This document shows positions 58,959-64,000 of a DNA stretch of 64,000 nucleotides, piece after piece. The stretch comes from an uncultured Alphaproteobacteria bacterium (lineage in GTDB: Bacteria > Pseudomonadota > Alphaproteobacteria > Rhodobacterales > Rhodobacteraceae). The stretch spans positions 1-64,000 of the forward strand of contig CAJWEI010000004.1 of the NCBI GenBank assembly GCA_913031285.1, given 5' to 3'. The number at the start of each line of letters is the position of its first letter. Position 1 is the first letter of the stretch. The notes below the pieces were generated by a model, which saw only the letters and a program-made list of their open reading frames with translations, was not told the DNA's origin and did not search any database. Made by a program: the position numbers and the translations under genes.

Positions 58959-60037
58959 GTGATGTTGTTATCATAGGTGGGGGCATAGCTGGAATATCTG
59001 TTGCAGCGCGGCTAGCGCCTCATTCAAATGTGACCGTTTTAGAAGCAGAGGCTCAGTTGGCCTATCATGCATCTGGTCGCTCTGCTGCGGCATTTATTGC
59101 GGACTATGGAAATTCAGTTGTGCGCGCTTTGAATGTTGCGAGTTTGGAGTATCTCACGTCTGCTAACGGTGGAGTTCTTAGCCCTCGGGGTATGATGATG
59201 CTTGGGAAAGCGCGCGAGCGCAAAGACTTCCTCACGGAGGTTAAAGATTTTGGACTATCAGAGATTTCAGTTGGCGAAGCAAAAGAAAAAGTTCCGTTGA
59301 TTAATCAAAATATGGTGAAACACGCGGCTTACAGAGAAGATGTCAGTGATATAGATACAGATCTTCTTTTCCAAAATTTTCTACTTGGGGCGCGATCACA
59401 TGGCGCAACGGTTCAAACGGAAGCTCAAGTGACAAATATTACATTTGATAATGGACAATGGAAAGTTGTGACCGCTGACCAGATATATTCTGCAAAAATA
59501 CTGATCAATGCATCCGGTGCTTGGGTAGATCTAATCGCGCAGATGGCCGGGCTCGAGCCGCTCGGTTTTACGCCATATCGCAGGTCTATTGCCCGCATTA
59601 CGGTACCTGGAGACTATGATCCTTCAAGCTGGCCTTTACTCGATGGAGTAAAGGAGGGTTGGTATGCCAAGCCCGATGCTGGTCAATTGATTGTTTCGCC
59701 GGCTGATGAAGATCCGCTCTTGCCGCAGGACGCTTGGGCAGATGATATGATTCTTGCCGAGGGTCTTTCTCGGTTTGAAGAAATGATGTCAAAACCAGTT
59801 GAACGCATGACGTCAAATTGGGCAGGGTTAAGGACTTTTGCCCCAGATCGCACTCTTGTTATCGGACGATCCCCAGAAAACCCGCAGTTTTTCTGGATTG
59901 CAGGACAGGGGGGGTATGGTTTTCAAACAGCGGCAGCGGCAAGCCAACTCGCGTCTGATTTAATTCTAGGGCATACAACGGAGTTAAATGAAGATGTTTG
60001 TAAAGCGCTGTCGCCAGCGCGCTTTACAGCACATTGA
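58955..60037 (+). CDS. FAD-dependent oxidoreductase (DAO family, D-amino-acid dehydrogenase-like)
   Basis: 360 aa. FAD motif 'DVVIIGGGIAGISVAARLAPHSNVTVLEAE' is at the N-terminus, 'YHASGRSAAAFIADYGN' near residue 40 and 'FFWIAGQGGYGFQTAAAASQLAS' near the end, close to the D-arginine dehydrogenase group. It oxidises a C-N bond of an amino acid or amine. Its last codons contain a nine-base inverted repeat (60000-60008 with 60019-60027) but no T-run follows. Cotranscribed with the aldo/keto reductase. Confidence 0.92.
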   Translation: MSDVVIIGGGIAGISVAARLAPHSNVTVLEAEAQLAYHASGRSAAAFIADYGNSVVRALNVASLEYLTSANGGVLSPRGMMMLGKARERKDFLTEVKDFGLSEISVGEAKEKVPLINQNMVKHAAYREDVSDIDTDLLFQNFLLGARSHGATVQTEAQVTNITFDNGQWKVVTADQIYSAKILINASGAWVDLIAQMAGLEPLGFTPYRRSIARITVPGDYDPSSWPLLDGVKEGWYAKPDAGQLIVSPADEDPLLPQDAWADDMILAEGLSRFEEMMSKPVERMTSNWAGLRTFAPDRTLVIGRSPENPQFFWIAGQGGYGFQTAAAASQLASDLILGHTTELNEDVCKALSPARFTAH

Positions 60038-60480
60038 TTTTGGTCTTGACTGTCCCTTTACAGCTTAAAATCTAAGTAAACTGATCTTGGTCTAAACTTG
60101 TAATTGGGGTATTTATGCCGCTGTTTGGCGCCCAAGTTGCTGCGGTCGGCTTTTGCTTCAGTGCTCAGGTCGAAATTAGGCAGAGTAGTTCAAAGTAAAA
60201 ATTAATTTGCATATACGTTACAAAAATTAAACTGACCCAAGGTGCATTTACAATCAGAAATTCTTGTCGCAATAAAGGCACGTGCCATCAATAAGCGAGT
60301 CACTGGATTCCTTCATCAATAAAGCGCTCTGAATGTGACATGTACTCTAACGCGAGAGACTATAATATCGGCATAAACGCGTCTTTTTTGGGTTGTCAAT
60401 ATATCTTAAAACTAATTTTAATCCATGTTCACAGAAAAATCGGGACCAAAGTTGACGAGAAGTTCTAAAAATTGCCGGTT
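60038..60480. other. Intergenic region before the nus operon
   Basis: About 440 bp without a convincing gene. Short frames such as 27 codons from ATG 60116 on the plus strand and 20 codons with a Cys-x2-Cys on the minus strand near 60316 show no supporting ribosome site. A possible -35 TTGACG at 60452-60457 with a poor -10 around 60477-60482 may be the promoter of the leader that follows. Confidence 0.5.
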
Positions 60481-60489
60481 ATCATGAAT

Positions 60490-60597
60490 CATGGGTTGCA
60501 GTGTAGCAGTATCGGAAGTATATCTCTGCTCAAATGCGGTGTGGTTGGAAACAGCTGCTCCACCGGTAAGTTCAACGGGCCGCTGGCCCGTTTTTTT
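60490..60597 (+). promoter_or_regulatory. rimP operon leader with intrinsic terminator (putative attenuator)
   Basis: A strong terminator, AACGGGCC (60574-60581), loop GCT, GGCCCGTT (60585-60592) and a continuous T-run to 60597, ends 12 bases before the rimP ATG. Upstream, AGCAG at 60505-60509 can pair with either of two CTGCT copies, at 60526-60530 and 60555-60559, allowing alternative folds, and GGTG/CACC arms flank the second copy. Readthrough into rimP-nusA-infB would have to overcome this terminator. Naming it an attenuator is inference. Confidence 0.7.
60574..60597 (+). terminator. Intrinsic terminator in the rimP leader
   Basis: Eight-base GC-rich stem with three-base loop followed by seven T. 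It is the most canonical terminator in the window and stands directly before, not after, a gene of an essential operon. Confidence 0.9.
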
Positions 60598-60609
60598 ATG
60601 CTTGGAAAT

Positions 60610-61185
60610 ATGTCAAACGATCTGATCGCAAAAGCTGCTGTTGATAAAAGAGTGGTAGAGATAATTGACCCCGTGATTTCGGACATGGGGTTTGAGCTTG
60701 TGCGTGTGCGTTTGATGAGCGGTGAAGAAGCCACGTTGCAAATTATGGCTGACCGAGCGGCCGGTGGTATTGACGTTGATGACTTAGCAGATATTTCGAC
60801 ATCAGTCAGTACGATACTCGATGTGGAAGATCTGATTTTGGATGCTTATAATTTAGAAGTATCAAGCCCAGGCATTGATAGACCTTTAACGCGCTTGAAG
60901 GATTTTGAGTCATTTGAGGGCTACGAAGCTAAGCTTGAGACAGATCGGCTCATTGATGGTCGTCGGCGCTTTAAGGGCGTTCTGGCCGGAGTTGAAAAAG
61001 ATGAAGTGCTAATAAATGTCAGTGAGGGAACTATTGGTCTAAAATTTGACTGGCTTTCTGAAGCTAAGCTTATATTAACCAACGAACTGATAGCTGAAAT
61101 GCTACGCAAGCGTAAAAAGCTTGCGGCAATAAAAGAAGACAGTTTTGATGAAATCGAGACCTCAGGGTCCGAGGAGGACTTATAA
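60610..61185 (+). CDS. rimP: Ribosome maturation factor RimP
   Basis: 191 aa from ATG 60610, preceded by GGAAAT; the frame open from 60472 runs through the terminator and is not credible. '[30 protein letters not shown]' and '[31 protein letters not shown]' are the two conserved blocks; a C-terminal acidic tail follows. RimP assists 30S subunit assembly. Its stop overlaps the nusA ATG (TAATG). Confidence 0.95.
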   Translation: MSNDLIAKAAVDKRVVEIIDPVISDMGFELVRVRLMSGEEATLQIMADRAAGGIDVDDLADISTSVSTILDVEDLILDAYNLEVSSPGIDRPLTRLKDFESFEGYEAKLETDRLIDGRRRFKGVLAGVEKDEVLINVSEGTIGLKFDWLSEAKLILTNELIAEMLRKRKKLAAIKEDSFDEIETSGSEEDL

Positions 61186-62798
61186 TGGCAATCACCTCTG
61201 CAAACCAACTTGAACTTTTGCAAACAGCCGAGGCCGTTGCACGAGAAAAAATGATTGACCCGGGGCTGGTGATCGAAGCGATGGAGGAGAGCCTAGCGAG
61301 GGCTGCAAAATCTCGCTACGGGGCAGAAATGGATATCCGGGTTGAAATCGACCGGAAGACGGGACGCGCTGCATTTACACGCGTCCGTACAGTCGTTGAA
61401 GAAACAGAACTTGAAAACTATCAGGCTGAGATGACGGTAGATCAAGCCAAGCAGTATTTGGAAGACCCGTCTGTTGGTGATACGTTTATCGAAGAAATAC
61501 CTCCGGTTGATATGGGGCGGATCGCTGCTCAGTCAGCTAAACAAGTCATTCTGCAAAAAGTTCGGGAAGCCGAGCGCGAACGTCAGTACGAAGAATTCAA
61601 AGACCGCGCTGGTACTATTATCAATGGTCAGGTGAAACGCGAAGAATACGGAAATGTCATTGTCGATGTTGGTCGCGGTGAAGCAGTTCTACGCCGAAAT
61701 GAAAAAATTGCCCGAGAGGGCTATAGAAATAATGATCGAATTCGTTGTTATATCAAAGAAGTTCGTCGTGAAAACCGGGGCCCACAAATATTTCTGAGTC
61801 GGACAGACCCTCAGTTTATGGCGGAGCTTTTTAAGATGGAAGTGCCCGAAATATACGAAGGTATAATTGAGATTAAAGCTGTGGCCAGAGATCCAGGGTC
61901 ACGCGCCAAAATTGCTGTTTCGACTAACGATAATTCGATTGACCCTGTTGGCGCTTGCGTGGGTATGCGCGGGAGCCGTGTTCAGGCCGTGGTGAATGAA
62001 CTTCAGGGTGAAAAAATCGATATTATACCTTGGAATGAAGATCAGCCTACATTTCTCGTAAATGCCCTACAGCCAGCTGAAGTAACCAAAGTTGTGCTGG
62101 ATGAAGAAGCAGAACGCATCGAAGTTGTTGTGCCCGTTGACCAGCTAAGCTTAGCCATTGGTCGTCGCGGCCAGAACGTTCGGCTTGCAAGTCAACTAAC
62201 TGGTCTGGACATTGATATCATGACTGAGGCTGAAGAAAGCGCCAGACGTCAAAAGGAATTCGAGGAACAGACCAAACTCTTTATTGCGGCTCTAGATTTG
62301 GACGAATTCTTTGCCCAGCTTTTGGTATCAGAGGGCTTTACCAACCTGGAAGAAGTAGCATTTGTAGAAGCTGACGAGCTTTTGCAGATTGATGGTGTAG
62401 ATGAAAGCACTGCGGGCGAGCTTCAGGCGCGCGCGCGCGAGTATCTGGAAGCGGAGGCTAACAAAGCACTTGAAAAAGCGAGAGAAATGGGTGTCGAGGA
62501 TAATTTGGTGAATTTTGAGGGCCTTACGCCTCAGATGCTGCAGGCTTTGGCGGAAGAAGGCATCAAGACCTTGGAAGACTTTGCGACCTGCGCCGATTGG
62601 GAGCTTTCTGGTGGATGGACCACTGTCGACGGCGAGCGAGTTAAAGACGATGGTCTACTTGAGAGCTTTGAGGTTTCTCTCGCAGAGGCGCAAGACTTGG
62701 TTATGACTGCCCGAATTCTATTGGGTTGGGTTGATCCGGATGATCTTGTGAAAGACAAAGCCGGAGATAACGATGCAGAAACTGCGGAGGAGAGTTAG
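61185..62798 (+). CDS. nusA: Transcription termination/antitermination factor NusA
   Basis: 537 aa. N-terminal RNA-polymerase-binding domain to about residue 130 ('GLVIEAMEESLARAAKSRYGAEMDIRVEIDRKTG'), S1 domain ('GQVKREEYGNVIVDVGRGEAVLRRNE'), two KH domains ('GACVGMRGSRVQAVVNELQGEKIDIIPW' and 'LSLAIGRRGQNVRLASQLTGLDIDI'), and C-terminal helix-hairpin-helix repeats ('GFTNLEEVAFVEADELLQIDG', 'EEGIKTLEDFATCADWEL') with an acidic end. Core factor for pausing, termination and rRNA antitermination. Confidence 0.97.
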   Translation: MAITSANQLELLQTAEAVAREKMIDPGLVIEAMEESLARAAKSRYGAEMDIRVEIDRKTGRAAFTRVRTVVEETELENYQAEMTVDQAKQYLEDPSVGDTFIEEIPPVDMGRIAAQSAKQVILQKVREAERERQYEEFKDRAGTIINGQVKREEYGNVIVDVGRGEAVLRRNEKIAREGYRNNDRIRCYIKEVRRENRGPQIFLSRTDPQFMAELFKMEVPEIYEGIIEIKAVARDPGSRAKIAVSTNDNSIDPVGACVGMRGSRVQAVVNELQGEKIDIIPWNEDQPTFLVNALQPAEVTKVVLDEEAERIEVVVPVDQLSLAIGRRGQNVRLASQLTGLDIDIMTEAEESARRQKEFEEQTKLFIAALDLDEFFAQLLVSEGFTNLEEVAFVEADELLQIDGVDESTAGELQARAREYLEAEANKALEKAREMGVEDNLVNFEGLTPQMLQALAEEGIKTLEDFATCADWELSGGWTTVDGERVKDDGLLESFEVSLAEAQDLVMTARILLGWVDPDDLVKDKAGDNDAETAEES

Positions 62799-62832
62799 TT
62801 TCGACATCCTTTGATGTTGAAACTGTAATATT

Positions 62833-63468
62833 ATGGTAGCTATAGATGACATAGATACTGGATCTACTGGGACAGTTAGAAAATGCATAGTAAGCGGATC
62901 GACAAAAGAAAAAAACGCACTTGTTCGTTTTGTCGTTGGACCTGATGACTTTATTTTTGCTGACATATTGGAGAAACTTCCAGGTAAGGGTATGTGGGTA
63001 TCATGCGACCAAGACGCTTTAAGAGTGGCCGCCAAAAAAGGCCTATTTGCACGAGTAGCCCGCAAGGCGGTTAAAGTGCCTGATACGCTAGTCGATGATG
63101 TAGAGTGCATGATAGCAAGCCGGGTTGTAGGACTGCTAAGTCTTGCAAGGAAATCTGGCCATTCTGTTGCAGGTTATGAGAAAGTTAAAGATTGGCTCTC
63201 AAAAGATGTAGCAAAAGTTTTGGTTCAATCCAGTGATGGATCGGAGCGTGGTAAGTCAAAGCTAAGTACGCCAAGCAATGGAAGTTTTATCGGTTGGCTT
63301 AGTTCACAGGAGATTGGCGCGGCATTTGGGCGACAAACCGTAATTCACTGTGCTCTTGCATCTGGTGGAATTACGAAACGTGTAGTACATGAAGCACAGC
63401 GACTGAAAGGTCTACGTGTTGTTCTGGGCCAAAAGAGCGCCCTTAAAAAGGAAAAGACAGCTATATGA
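62833..63468 (+). CDS. YlxR-like RNA-binding protein (DUF448 plus L7Ae-like domain)
   Basis: 211 aa. Residues about 15-90 are the YlxR domain ('RKCIVSGSTKEKNALVRFVVGPDDFIFADILEKLPGKGMW'), and 95-200 an L7Ae/L30e-like fold ('VGLLSLARKSGHSVAGYEKVKDWLSKDVAKVLVQSSDGS', 'LSSQEIGAAFGRQTVIHCALASGGITKRVVHEAQRL'). This two-domain form is usual in alphaproteobacteria. Its stop overlaps the infB ATG (ATGA). Confidence 0.93.
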   Translation: MVAIDDIDTGSTGTVRKCIVSGSTKEKNALVRFVVGPDDFIFADILEKLPGKGMWVSCDQDALRVAAKKGLFARVARKAVKVPDTLVDDVECMIASRVVGLLSLARKSGHSVAGYEKVKDWLSKDVAKVLVQSSDGSERGKSKLSTPSNGSFIGWLSSQEIGAAFGRQTVIHCALASGGITKRVVHEAQRLKGLRVVLGQKSALKKEKTAI

Positions 63469-64000
63469 GCGATAGTGACGGCAAAAAAACCTTAGGCTTA
63501 CGTGGCGGACCGCGGTCGGCAAATGTCAAGCAAAGCTTTAGCCACGGCCGAACCAAAAGCGTTGTTGTTGAAACAAAACGCAAGCGAGTAATGGTTCCGA
63601 AACCAAGTAGTGCCAAGCCTGGACCTGGACCTGGACCTGTGTCGTCGCAATCCAGCAAGCGGCCGGCTGGTGTTTCAGACGTTGAAATGGAACGTCGATT
63701 AAAGGCAGTCCAAGCTGCCAGAGCGCGCGAAAGTGAAGAAGCTGCTGAGCGTGAAGCCCAAGAAAAGACGCGTGGCGAGGAAAGAGAAAAACGTCGCGCC
63801 GAGCAAGAGCAGAAAGAAAAAGAACAACGTGAAGCCGAAGAAATTGCGCTAAAGAGGACGCAAGCTGAAGAACGTGATCGCGAGGAAGCGGAGGAAAAAG
63901 CTAGGGTAGAAGCCCTACGCAAAGCGGCTGAATCTGCTCCTGCGCCTAAGAAAGAAAATGAAACATCTAAATCGGCTCCAAAATCGTCACCTGCACCTAA
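63465..64000 (+). CDS. infB: Translation initiation factor IF-2, 3' partial
   Basis: The first 178 residues are visible before the window ends. They form the alphaproteobacterial IF-2 N-terminal region: 'KKTLGLRGGPRSANVKQSFSHGRTKSVVVETKRKR' then a Gly-Pro tract, 'RPAGVSDVEMERRLKAVQAARARE' and a long charged helix rich in Glu, Arg, Lys and Ala. The GTPase domains lie outside. A six-base tandem repeat encodes the Gly-Pro tract at 63618-63638. Confidence 0.95.
   Translation, partial: MSDSDGKKTLGLRGGPRSANVKQSFSHGRTKSVVVETKRKRVMVPKPSSAKPGPGPGPVSSQSSKRPAGVSDVEMERRLKAVQAARARESEEAAEREAQEKTRGEEREKRRAEQEQKEKEQREAEEIALKRTQAEERDREEAEEKARVEALRKAAESAPAPKKENETSKSAPKSSPAP

Noticed and set aside
60000-60027. 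Nine-base inverted repeat at the end of the FAD oxidoreductase gene as terminator
   Set aside because: It lies inside the coding sequence and no T-run follows.
60240-60316. 20-codon minus-strand ORF with a Cys-x2-Cys near 60316
   Set aside because: No ribosome site, no partner Cys pair, and the region has frequent stops.
60490-60573. tRNA-like or 4.5S-like RNA in the rimP leader
   Set aside because: Some tRNA-like spacing is suggestive but there is no T-loop GTTCRA motif and the arms do not pair; no SRP RNA core sequence either.

Overview
The window reads as a chromosomal segment of an alphaproteobacterium, most likely a marine Rhodobacterales (Roseobacter-group) species with a visibly AT-rich genome. 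The reasons are the gene order rimP-nusA-ylxR-infB, tsaD-gpsA divergent from hemD-mitofilin-hemY, hemH next to c-type cytochromes, and a complete soxRSVWXYZABCDEF cluster of the roseobacter type. No rRNA, tRNA, insertion sequence, prophage or CRISPR array was found.

Layout. 1-4.3 kb: end of a molybdopterin reductase, a GcvT/DmdA-like demethylase, an iron alcohol dehydrogenase and an aldehyde dehydrogenase. 4.3-10.7 kb: an LLM flavin monooxygenase, aldo/keto reductase and flavin reductase on the minus strand, followed by a decayed GH2 glycosidase; divergent from them are a GntR regulator, a Gfo/Idh/MocA protein and an ornithine-cyclodeaminase-like protein. The monooxygenase + FMN reductase + aldo/keto reductase set matches the sulfo-SMO (sulfoquinovose monooxygenase) pathway. 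10.7-12.3 kb: two small-molecule enzymes. 12.5-20.2 kb: a nine-to-ten-gene Mrp/Mbh-like cation/proton antiporter operon with three MrpD-type subunits. 20.4-28.5 kb: MarR regulator, glutaredoxin, dead comF, methyltransferase, hemH, two c-type cytochromes, an FeS photolyase with a DUF2256 partner, and ahcY. 29.1-35.5 kb: dead EVE and yciI genes, gpsA, tsaD, hemD, mitofilin-like, hemY. 35.8-41.5 kb: isochorismatase, dimethylargininase-like and VOC genes facing an FAD oxidoreductase and a polar amino-acid ABC permease and binding protein. 42.3-45.2 kb: MsbA-like ABC exporter, HD hydrolase, GNAT. 45.2-57.8 kb: the sox region. 58-60 kb: aldo/keto reductase plus FAD oxidoreductase. 60.5-64 kb: rimP-nusA-ylxR-infB with an intrinsic terminator in its leader.

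How it fits together. The Sox enzymes (SoxXA, SoxYZ, SoxB, SoxCD, with SoxE and SoxF) oxidise thiosulfate fully to sulfate in the periplasm. A TsuA-like transporter, the SoxS, SoxV and SoxW thiol-redox proteins and the SoxR repressor support them. Two inverted repeats, between soxS and soxV and between soxW and soxX, are candidate SoxR operators. A possible sulfonate-desulfonating locus near the left end would supply sulfite, so the window may link organosulfur breakdown to lithotrophic sulfur oxidation; this link is inference.

The least expected signal is gene decay. Four genes survive only as readable wrecks: a GH2 glycosidase, comF, yciI and an EVE-domain gene. A SoxH-like metallo-beta-lactamase-fold protein has also lost its HxHxDH motif while remaining intact as an ORF. 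This suggests ongoing genome erosion in the lineage. All assignments are by reading the sequence; no database search was possible.
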